DNA of 19,263 nt. It comes from Chromatiales bacterium (GTDB lineage: Bacteria; Pseudomonadota; Gammaproteobacteria; CAMYNG01). The position numbers and the translations under genes were made by a program. The stretch is from positions 1-19,263 of the forward strand of contig JALUTW010000020.1 in NCBI GenBank assembly GCA_027021685.1. Reading direction: 5' to 3'. Shown piece after piece: positions 6,999-15,000 of the stretch. Below the pieces are notes generated by a model. That model saw only the letters and a program-made list of their open reading frames with translations, was not told where the DNA came from and did no database searches. The first letter of the stretch is position 1, and the number at the start of each line of letters is the position of its first letter.

Positions 6999-7991
6999 TC
7001 AGCGCCGCAGGCTCAGGCGCCGGGCGATGCGCGCCAGCAGGCCGCGCCGGGGTGACGGCGGGGCGGGCGGCGGCACTGCCGGGGTGTCGTCGCCGGCGCG
7101 CTCCAGCAGGCCCACGGCGAAGGCCGCGTTGTGAAAGTCGATGGCGGTGGCCAGCGGCACCCCGGTGACAGCGGCGAGGCCGGCCAGCGTGTGCGGGGCG
7201 CGGGCCAGGGCCGCGGCCAGCTTCAGGTGGTCGGGGTGAAAGGCGTGGCGGGTGAAGTTGGGCCAGGCCTTGAGCCGCACCGGGGTCTCGGTGTCGTGGC
7301 CGGGCAGCAGGCGGCCGCCCGAGCAGGCCAGGGCCGCATCCCACAGCAGCGTGCTCAGCGACGTGACCTGGATGTCGCCTGCCGGAGCCTGTTCGCCGGG
7401 CGCCGGCTCGCGCACGGTGAAGGCCCCGGCAGGGCGGGTCAGCAGGCGGTGCAGGGCGGCGGTGTCCAGCGTGCTGGTGACGCTGCCGGCCTCGCCGTCG
7501 ATCCACGCCGATCCCGTGCCGGCCACCTCCAGGACCAGGCGCCGGCGCTGGTTGCGGGCATCGAGCAGGGTGCGGAACACGTCCACCGGTGTGGCCGTGG
7601 CGGGGCGGGCGGGCGCGTCCCGATGCGACAACTGGGCCGCCATCTTCTCGTACAGCCTGCCCAGCAGGTCGCGGAAGCGGCCGATGTCCACCGGCTTGCG
7701 CACCGCGATGAGATTGCGCCCGATGCGGGCCTCCGCCGCCAGCAGCAGCTTGACCTGTCCCGGCCGGGCCGCCGCCAGGGCCTCGCGCCCTTCGCGGTGG
7801 TCGGCGTCCAGCACCAGCAGGTGCGCGCGCCGCGGCTGCGCCTCCAGCAGCTCGAAGGGCTTGCCGTCGTGTGCCAGCAGCTTGATGGCGGTGGTCAGGG
7901 CCAGCCGGTCCTGATCGCTGAGGCCGGCCACGGCCAGGTAGAGGGTGTGGCCGTGGGGCACGGAATGCTCGTTGTCGGGCGAGAGGGCCAT
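6999..7991 (-). CDS. Pseudo-receiver protein, first gene of the GTPase operon
   Basis: I recognise no named family for this 330-residue protein. Residues ~15-120 read like a degenerate response-regulator receiver: strand LYLAVAG where the acidic pair should be (absent), HLLVLDAD with an Asp at the phosphosite position, and AVRKPVDIGRFRDLL matching the conserved Lys-Pro end. The Thr/Ser switch residue is not evident, so it is probably not a normal phosphorylated receiver. The middle (~145-235) is beta-rich and unassigned. The C-terminal segment LKLAAALARAPHTLAGLAAV looks like a short winged-helix or DUF4388-type module. The tail is Pro/Arg-rich. The N-terminal domain resembles that of the divergent regulator at 8284. 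GAGGAG lies about 14 bases before the ATG. Confidence 0.75.
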   Translation of the reverse strand: MALSPDNEHSVPHGHTLYLAVAGLSDQDRLALTTAIKLLAHDGKPFELLEAQPRRAHLLVLDADHREGREALAAARPGQVKLLLAAEARIGRNLIAVRKPVDIGRFRDLLGRLYEKMAAQLSHRDAPARPATATPVDVFRTLLDARNQRRRLVLEVAGTGSAWIDGEAGSVTSTLDTAALHRLLTRPAGAFTVREPAPGEQAPAGDIQVTSLSTLLWDAALACSGGRLLPGHDTETPVRLKAWPNFTRHAFHPDHLKLAAALARAPHTLAGLAAVTGVPLATAIDFHNAAFAVGLLERAGDDTPAVPPPAPPSPRRGLLARIARRLSLRR

Positions 7992-8077
7992 GATGGCTGC
8001 GCGGTCTCCTCGAACTCCTGCTCGCTGGGATGCTGAAAAACTATCGGCCACGGGCATGCCGGCGCCGCGTGGAAGAG

Positions 8078-8093
8078 TGTGATCCCACTCACA
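8078..8093. promoter_or_regulatory. CRP-type operator 1, perfect TGTGA-N6-TCACA
   Basis: The site reads TGTGATCCCACTCACA, with both half-sites matching the CRP core exactly. It lies 87 bases upstream of the start codon of the minus-strand GTPase operon and about 190 bases upstream of the plus-strand chemosensory operon. The CRP/Vfr orthologue at 16802 has the SRETVGR recognition helix that reads TGTGA. The site may serve either operon; no strong -10/-35 pair is visible beside it. Confidence 0.75.
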
Positions 8094-8144
8094 GATACCT
8101 TTAGCACCCGCTGGCGCAGCCCGGCGATGGGGGCAGACTGTTTC

Positions 8145-8160
8145 TGTGAGCCCACTCACA
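8145..8160. promoter_or_regulatory. CRP-type operator 2, perfect TGTGA-N6-TCACA
   Basis: The site reads TGTGAGCCCACTCACA, identical to operator 1 except for one spacer base. The centre-to-centre distance is 67 bases. If it acts at a class I position (-61.5) on the plus strand, the start would be near 8214, with GATATG (8201-8206) as a weak -10. This fits activator dependence but is unproven. Confidence 0.75.
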
Positions 8161-8283
8161 CATTCCCCGCCATGGCATCCACGGGACACCGGGCGGGGAC
8201 GATATGGGAGCACGGACGCCGGGGCGCAGGCACAGCGTGCCGCACGGTGAACCCGAGAACCAACCGGAAAGCAAGCAGCCACC

Positions 8284-9171
8284 ATGAACGACAAGCCCGT
8301 GTATGCGGTGCGGCTGGAAGGTGTCGCGGACAGCGAGCGCATCATCTTCAAGCTGATCTTTTCCGTCTCCTGCAACAGCCCCAGCCGGCCCCATGGCTAC
8401 GTGCTGGCGGAGGCGGGGACGGCGGACATCGTCATCGGCCCGGAGCCCGCCGCCACCGGCGGCGTCCGGGTGCTGCCCCTGCGCGACGCCGACGACGGCC
8501 GCGGTCCCTGCCTGGTGCGGCCCCTCATCGCCAGCCGGGTGCTGGCGGCACTGGATGCGATGGTCGCCGCTCCGGCGGCGGACGGCGCCGGGGAAGACGC
8601 GGGGTCCGCCGCCGCGGATGCCGCACCGGTGGTGGAGTTCAGCATCACCGAGGAAGAGGCCTCGGAGCTGGCCATCGTCCACGACGAGAGCCTGTCCAAC
8701 CCGGCCAACGAGGCCCCGGCGGCGTCCGCCGATCCGGCCCCGGTGGCCACCGTCCATCCCCTGCCCGGCACGGCGGAGGTCCCGCGGCCCCGGGCGCTGG
8801 TGGTGGACGACAGCGCCTCGGTGCGCAAGCAGCTCGAGCTGGAGCTGGACCTGTTCGAGGTGGAGGTGGACTACGCCGCCGGCGGCGAGGAGGCGCGCGG
8901 CCACCTCGCCGCCCGCCGCTACGACGTGGCCTTTCTCGACGTGGTGATGCCGGACGCCGACGGCTTCGACCTGTGCAAGACCATCAAGGCCGAGTCGCCC
9001 GCCACCCGCGTCATCATGCTCACCGGCAAGGCCACCCAGGCGGACAAGATCAAGGGCACGCTGGCCGGTTGCGACGCCTACCTGGTGAAGCCGGTGGGGC
9101 GCGAGATGTTTCAGTCCACGGTGCGCAGGTTCCTGCAGTTGCGGCAGGCCTGCAGCGCCATGGGGGCATGA
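8284..9171 (+). CDS. PilG-position response regulator with extra N-terminal pseudo-receiver
   Basis: This 295-residue response regulator has a normal CheY-like receiver only in its last ~125 residues. Its residues are the acidic pair D175/D176 (VVDDS), phosphosite D219 (FLDVVMPD), T247 (MLTGKA) and K269 (YLVKPV). The block DKIKGTLAGCDAYLVKPV resembles PilG-type pilus regulators. Residues ~5-95 look like a second, degenerate receiver: no acidic pair, Gly at the phosphosite (DIVIGPEP), and Arg in place of Lys (LVRPL). An acidic, Ala/Pro-rich linker (~96-165) joins the two. PilG itself is a lone receiver of about 135 residues, so the N-terminal half is unusual. It is the first gene of the six-gene operon and has no DNA-binding output domain. 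ATG8284 fits the domain start. Confidence 0.85.
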   Translation: MNDKPVYAVRLEGVADSERIIFKLIFSVSCNSPSRPHGYVLAEAGTADIVIGPEPAATGGVRVLPLRDADDGRGPCLVRPLIASRVLAALDAMVAAPAADGAGEDAGSAAADAAPVVEFSITEEEASELAIVHDESLSNPANEAPAASADPAPVATVHPLPGTAEVPRPRALVVDDSASVRKQLELELDLFEVEVDYAAGGEEARGHLAARRYDVAFLDVVMPDADGFDLCKTIKAESPATRVIMLTGKATQADKIKGTLAGCDAYLVKPVGREMFQSTVRRFLQLRQACSAMGA

Positions 9172-9207
9172 ACCGGAGCAACGACAAGGCACGAGGAGGA
9201 GAGACAC

Positions 9208-9573
9208 ATGGCCATCAACAAGGTGCTCGTGGTGGACGACTCGCCGGCGGAGCTGTCCGCCATCCGCAACATCGTGGCCGACACCGGCTGCATGGTCATC
9301 GCCGCCACCAACGGCCGCGAGGCGGTGGAGCTGGCGCGGCGCGAGTCACCTGACATCATCTTCATGGACATCATCATGCCGGAGATGGACGGCTACGAGG
9401 CCACGCGCCGGCTGGCCAACGATCCCGCCACCCGCGACATCCCCATCATCTTCGTCAGCAGCAAGAACCAGAAGGCGGACAAGATCTGGGGCCAGATGCA
9501 GGGCGGCAAGGGCTACATCACCAAGCCCTTCGAGCCGGCCCAGATCGTCGAGCATCTCAAGGCCCTGGGCTGA
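9208..9573 (+). CDS. pilH: PilH-like single-domain response regulator
   Basis: This is a 121-residue stand-alone receiver. It has the acidic pair D10/D11 (VVDDS), phosphosite D54 (FMDIIMPEMDG), a switch serine near S84 (VSSKNQ) and K106 (YITKPF). The stretch DKIWGQMQGGKGYITKPF is close to the DKxWGxxQG block of PilH, which in Pseudomonas opposes PilG in control of pilus extension and retraction. It should take phosphate from the hybrid CheA at 12029. The start is set by GAGGAGGAGA about 6 bases before ATG9208. It is the second gene of the operon, 36 bases after the first, in the same order as pilG-pilH. Confidence 0.9.
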   Translation: MAINKVLVVDDSPAELSAIRNIVADTGCMVIAATNGREAVELARRESPDIIFMDIIMPEMDGYEATRRLANDPATRDIPIIFVSSKNQKADKIWGQMQGGKGYITKPFEPAQIVEHLKALG

Positions 9574-9583
9574 GGAGGCGCCC

Positions 9584-10135
9584 GTGACCGACGACGTCAC
9601 CGACGCCGAGGCGCTGCTGGCCCGCCTGGCCCGGCCCGGGGATGCGGCCCCGGGCACCGGCCTGCGCTACGGCTATCGGCTCGGCGGCCTGGCCCTGCTG
9701 GTGGACGCCGGCCTCAAGAGCGAGGTGATGGAGGCCGCGCGCCTGTGCCCGGTCCCGCGCACTCCACCGGCCCTGGCCGGGCTGGTCAACGTGCGCGGCA
9801 ACATCGTGCCGGTGTTCGACCTGGAACAGGCCCTGGGCCTGCCGCCGCCGGACCAGGTGCCGGAGCACGTGCTGGTGCTGGGCGAAGGCGAGGCCGCCGC
9901 GGGGGTGCGCATCGCCCGCCTGCCCGAGTCGGTGCGGCTGGCCGGTGCGGTCGAGGCCGCGCCGCCCCCGGCCCTGGCCGGACACGTGCAGGGGGCCTGG
10001 CACGACGTGCACGGCACCCTCTGGTGGGCACTGGACCACCGGGCCTGTTTCCGGCAACTGCAGCGTGAACTCAGCGGGCTGGCCCCCGGCGGGCCGCCCC
10101 CCCATCCGGCCGCGGCGTCCGCGGCCTCCGCCTGA
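9584..10135 (+). CDS. pilI: PilI-like CheW adaptor
   Basis: This 183-residue protein is a single CheW-like adaptor that should couple the chemoreceptor (PilJ-like) to the CheA kinase. The CheW hallmark is LAGLVNVRGNIVPVFDL at 64-80, followed by a beta-rich second half ending in GTLWWALDHRACF. The extreme C-terminus is Pro/Ala-rich and probably disordered. The start codon is GTG, supported by GAGGAGG about 5 bases upstream and a 10-base gap from pilH. The order pilH-pilI-pilJ matches the canonical Pil-Chp cluster. Confidence 0.9.
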   Translation: MTDDVTDAEALLARLARPGDAAPGTGLRYGYRLGGLALLVDAGLKSEVMEAARLCPVPRTPPALAGLVNVRGNIVPVFDLEQALGLPPPDQVPEHVLVLGEGEAAAGVRIARLPESVRLAGAVEAAPPPALAGHVQGAWHDVHGTLWWALDHRACFRQLQRELSGLAPGGPPPHPAAASAASA

Positions 10136-10153
10136 TCCCGGGAGGACACCTCC

Positions 10154-12022
10154 ATGCTCAACCGACTCAAGATCGCCACCCGGCTGGTGGTACTCATCGC
10201 GGTCCAGATCACGGTGCTGGGCCTGGTGGGCGCCGTGGCCATCACCGCGCTCAACAACGCCTTCAACACCACCGCCCTGCTCAACACCAGCGTCATCGAG
10301 CAGGTGAAACTCAACCAGCTCAACGAGACCGTGCGCGGTGATCTGCTGGAGACGGTCAACCGCGCGGCCACGGGCAAGCTGTCCTGGGAGGCGCTGGACG
10401 AGGCCCTGCTGGCGGCGCGCAACCTGTTCGTCAACAACTGGGACGAGTACAAGGAGGAGAAGACCCCGGAGCAGGTGCGTGACATCGAGGCCTCGCTGGG
10501 AGCGGAGTACAAGGCGGTACTCGCGGCCTTCGACCGCCTGCGCGAGTTCCAGGCGGCGCGGGACCGCGAGGGCCTGGCCGCCTTCGTGGAGAGCGAGCTG
10601 CCGCGGATGGTCAATCCCTTCTTGCTGGAACTCAACGAACGGGTGGCCGAGCAGCAGCTGGCCTCCGAGGCACTGTTCGAGAGCTCTCTGCGCGAGGGCC
10701 GGCTGGCCCTGTGGGGTGCCGCCGGCGTGGTGGTGGTGGGCCTGCTGGTGGCGGGCCTGCTGGGTTATCTCATCTACCTGGGCATCAACCGCTCCATCCG
10801 CCGCATCCAGGCCACGGTGGCAGAGGTGTCCGAGGGCAACTACTACGCCCGCACCGGCCTCACCGGCACCGACGAGCTGGCCGAGCTGGGCGGGGCCTTC
10901 GACGCCCTGCTCGAGGACAAGGTGGCCAGCCTGGTCCAGGCGGAACAGGAGAACGAGCGCCTCAACGAATCGGTCATCGCCCTGCTGGAGGCGGTGTCCC
11001 GGCTCAGCCAGCGCGACCTCACCATCAAGGTGCCGGTGACCGAGGACGTGACCGGCCCGGTGGCCGACGCCCTCAACCAGCTCACCAGCGAGACCTCGCG
11101 CGTGCTCAAGGGCGTGCGCCGCATCTCGGAGGAGGTGGCCCGGGCCTCGGCCATGGTCAAGGCCCAGTCGGACAACGTCATCGCGGTGGCGGCCGAGGAG
11201 CGGCGCGAAGTGGAGGAGACCGCCCGCGATCTGGCCCGCGCGGTGGAGACCATGGCCCACATCGCCGCCCTGGCCGAGGAGTGCGACCGTGCCGCGGAGC
11301 AGGCCATCCGCACCACCCATACCGCGCTGGAGACCGTGACCCGCACGGTGGAGGGCATCAACGGCATCCGCGAGACCATCCACGAGACGGAAAAGCGCAT
11401 CAAGCGCCTGGGTGAACGCTCGCAGGAGATCAGCCGTGCGGTGAACCTCATCAACAGCATCTCCGAGCGCACCCACATCCTCGCCCTCAACGCCTCCATG
11501 CACGCCGCCTCCGCCGGCGAGGCCGGCAAGAGCTTCGCCGTGGTGGCGGACGAGGTGCAGCGCCTGGCGGAGAGCGCGCGCGACGCCACCGCCCAGATCT
11601 CCACCCTGGTGTCCAACATCCAGGTGGAGACCGCCGACACCGTGGCCACCATGAACGAGGTGATCACCCAGGTGGTGGAAGGCACCCGCCTGGCGCAGGA
11701 GGCGGGCCAGCAGATGCAGCGCACCGAGGAGAGCACCGCCAGCCTGGTGGAGGCGGTGCGCCGCATCAACGAGCGCTCGCAGGACCAGGCCCGGCTGTCC
11801 AATGCCCTGCAGGGGCGCGCCGGTCAGATCCAGGAGAGCACGCGCAAGACCAGCCGGCAGCTCCAGGAGCAGACCCAGCAGACCACCCGCCTGGTGGAGT
11901 ACGCCCGCGGCCTGCTCAACGCGGTCAACGTCTTCCGCCTGCCCGAGGGCGATGCGGCCCCGGGCCTGGCCCCGCTGGCCCCGGCCCCGGCGGGGGGCGA
12001 GCTGGAGAAAAAGGCCTCCTGA
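10154..12022 (+). CDS. pilJ: PilJ-like methyl-accepting chemotaxis protein
   Basis: This 622-residue transmembrane chemoreceptor is built like PilJ. TM1 lies at ~11-33 and the periplasmic helical ligand domain at ~34-184. TM2 lies at ~185-210 (ALWGAAGVVVVGLLVAGLLG), followed by a HAMP domain at ~208-262. A second HAMP-like segment (~272-320, with LSQRDLTIKVPV) leads to the cytoplasmic coiled coil. The signalling tip at 436-472 includes ILALNASMHAASAGEAGKSF, then AVVADEVQRLAE. There is no C-terminal CheR-tethering pentapeptide, and no CheR or CheB gene follows, so adaptation may be absent or supplied in trans. The start is supported by GGGAGG upstream of ATG10154. The ligand is unknown; the binding protein at 15823 is a candidate partner. 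Confidence 0.92.
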   Translation: MLNRLKIATRLVVLIAVQITVLGLVGAVAITALNNAFNTTALLNTSVIEQVKLNQLNETVRGDLLETVNRAATGKLSWEALDEALLAARNLFVNNWDEYKEEKTPEQVRDIEASLGAEYKAVLAAFDRLREFQAARDREGLAAFVESELPRMVNPFLLELNERVAEQQLASEALFESSLREGRLALWGAAGVVVVGLLVAGLLGYLIYLGINRSIRRIQATVAEVSEGNYYARTGLTGTDELAELGGAFDALLEDKVASLVQAEQENERLNESVIALLEAVSRLSQRDLTIKVPVTEDVTGPVADALNQLTSETSRVLKGVRRISEEVARASAMVKAQSDNVIAVAAEERREVEETARDLARAVETMAHIAALAEECDRAAEQAIRTTHTALETVTRTVEGINGIRETIHETEKRIKRLGERSQEISRAVNLINSISERTHILALNASMHAASAGEAGKSFAVVADEVQRLAESARDATAQISTLVSNIQVETADTVATMNEVITQVVEGTRLAQEAGQQMQRTEESTASLVEAVRRINERSQDQARLSNALQGRAGQIQESTRKTSRQLQEQTQQTTRLVEYARGLLNAVNVFRLPEGDAAPGLAPLAPAPAGGELEKKAS

Positions 12023-12028
12023 TCCTTC

Positions 12029-15000
12029 ATGGCGATCCCGGTGGAACAGCGCAGCTCCCTGGAGCTGGAGGTGAGCGGGGTGGTGGCCGAGATGCTGGAG
12101 GCCTTCGCCGCCACCGGCGACGGCGGGGCCGATGCCGCCGCCAGCGGCGATGCCCTGGCGCGCTACCAGCGGCGGGTGGCCCGCATCGGCATGGCCGCCG
12201 GCCGTTTCGGGCTCACCGGGCTGCAGGACACCTGCGTGGAGCTGCAGGACCGGCTGCGCGCGCTCAAGCGCCGCGGCACCGGCCTCAGCGCCGAGGAACG
12301 GGAGCTGCTGGAGGAGTGGCCGCTGCTGGTGATGGGATACATCAACGCTCCCCATGACCCGGCCGCGGCGCAGGCACTGGTGGACTTTCTCCAGCGGCCC
12401 GCCTGGGGCGAACCGGTCTCGCCCGAGACCGGGGCCGAGATCCGCAGCGCGCTGGGCAGCGGCCCGGCCCTTCCGGCGCCGCCCGCGGCCGGCGACGACC
12501 CGCCCCGCGACGACGCCGGCGGGCACGATGCAGGGGTCGCCGGCGACGGCACCGGCGGCCTGGCCGGTCTGGGCGGGCCCCTGCGGGAGGAAGTGGAGGA
12601 GGCCATGAGCGACTGCCTGCTCCGGCTGGCCGAGCCCGGGGTGCCGCCGGAGGAGGCCCGGGCGGCGCTGACCCATTGCGCCGAGCGCCTGGAACTCCTG
12701 GCCATGACGGCGGCCACCGCCGGCCTGGCCGGTTTCATGGACGCCTGCCAGATCTTCCAGGCCGGCCTGCGGCGCCTGGCCGCCGCCGGCCGCGCGCCGG
12801 CGACGGAGGAGCTGGACGCCCTCTACCAGTGGGCGGGTCTGGTGGGGGCCTGGCTGGAGGCGCCCCACGATCCGGCGCGGGCCGAGGCCCTGGTGGACTT
12901 CCTGCGGGCCCTGCCCTGGGGCGAGCCCGTGGACGAGGACCAGGCCGCCATCCTGCGTGGGCTGCTGGCCCCCGAGGAGATCCATATCGATGCCCCGGCC
13001 GGGGAGCCGCCGCCGGAGATCCCGCCGGCCTACCGCGAGCTGGTGGGGCTGCTGCTTCTGGAGCTGGAGCAGTCGCAACCGGAGCTGGAGTCCGCCCTGG
13101 CCGCCGCCGCCGGCGACGGCACCCCGGCCGAGGACCGGCACGCCGCCTGGCGCGAGGTCCTGGATCGGCTGGAGCGCTTCGCCGGCGCCGCCGCCACCCT
13201 GGGCCTGCACGGCCTGGCCGAGGCCTGCGGGCACGTCCATGCCTGCGCCGAGTTCATCGACGCCACCGGCGAACCGCTGGCCCCGGAGCAGCACCGCTGG
13301 TTCGCGGACTGGCCCCGGCGGGCGCGCGCCTACCTGGAGGCGCTGGTGGACCCGGCCGCCTGCACCGCCCTGGCGGACTACCTGGGCGAGGCGGACTGGG
13401 GCTGTGCACCCGATGCCGCCGCCCGCGAGCGGCTGGTGCAGTCCCTGGCCCGGCCCGAGATCGCGCTGGAGGAGGAAGAGCTGGCGCCGCGCCAGGCCGA
13501 GGCCCGCGACGAGGACGTTTCCCTGGCCCTGCCCGACGACGTCAACCCGCAGCTGCTGGACAGCCTGCTCCAGGAGCTGCCCCGCTACACCGCCGATTTC
13601 TCCGCCGCCATCACCCGCCTGGCGGAGGGCGACGGCACGCGGGCGGACGTGGAGACCGCCCAGCGCATCGCCCACACCCTCAAGGGCTCCGCCAACACCG
13701 TGGGCGTGGCGGGACTGGCCAACCTCACCCACCACATGGAGGACATCCTCGAGGCCCATGCCCGCGCCGGGCGCCTGCCCCCGGCGCCCCTGGTGCGGGT
13801 GCTGCAGAGCGCCGCCGACGTGCTGGAGATGATGAGCGAAGCCCTGCTGGGGCAGGGCGAGGCCCCGGCCCACGCCCGCGAGGTGCTGCAGGAGGTGCTG
13901 GACTGGGCCAACCGCATGGACCTGGAAGGGGTGCCGGAGGATGCGCCCGCCGCCCCGGAGCCGGAGCCCGCGCCGGCGGCGGACACCCCCGCGGCGGAGG
14001 CCGGCCCGGTGCTGCGCATTCCCGCCCGGCTGGTGGACGAGCTGCTGCGGCGGGTGGGCGAATCCCTCATCCTCACCGCCCAGCTCCGCGAGCGCCTGGG
14101 CCAGGCGGCGGCGGAGCTGGCGGGCCTGCGCGAACGCAACGAGCTGCTGGGACGCCTGACCCAGGAGCTGGAGCAGCTGGTGGACGTGCAGGGGATCCAT
14201 GCCGGGCGCGGCCGCGAGGCCGGCGGCGAGTTCGATGCCCTGGAGCTGGAGCAGTACAACGCCCTGCACACCGTCACCCACCGCCTGGTGGAGGCGGTGG
14301 CCGACAGCCGCGAGATGGGCCAGGGCATGGAGGAGCAGCTCGGGGCCTTCGACGGCCTGCTGGCGGACCAGTCGCGGCTGCAGAAGGAGACCGAGGAGCT
14401 GGTCATGGAGACCCGCATGGTGCCGGTGCAGAACCTGGTCCCGCGGCTGCAGCGGGCGGTGCGCCAGACCTGCCGCCTCACCGGGCGCGACGCAGTGCTC
14501 GAGGTGTCCGGCGCCGACACCCTCATCGACTCCCAGGTCCTGGACCAGCTCGCCGATCCCCTCCTGCACGTGCTGCGCAACGCGGTGGACCACGGCATCG
14601 AGCCGCCGGACCGGCGGGCCGCCGCCGGCAAGCCGGAACGGGGCCGCATCCGCCTGGCGTTCCGGCGCGAGGGCGACCACATGGTGGTGTGCTGCGAGGA
14701 CGACGGTGCCGGCCTCGACCGCGAGGCCATCCTGGAGCGGGCGCGGGCCCGCGGCCTGGTGGGTGCGGAAGAGACACCTGCCGACGAGGCCCTCCATGCC
14801 CTGGTGCTCATGCCCGGCTTCTCCACCCGCGAGGAGGTCTCCCAGGTGTCCGGCCGCGGCGTGGGCATGGACGTGGTCAACACCCGCGTGCGGGAGATGA
14901 AGGGCACCCTGCGCCTGCACTCGGAGCCGGGCCGTGGTTGCCGGGTGGAGATGCGCCTGCCGCTCACCCTCATCTCGGTCCACGCCCTGCTGGTGGCCGC

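Noticed and set aside
12029..13500. Reading the N-terminal CheA repeats as three active HPt domains
   Set aside because: The position of the phosphorylated His is Ala, Glu and Glu in the three repeats; only H549 lies in an intact AHTLKGS motif.
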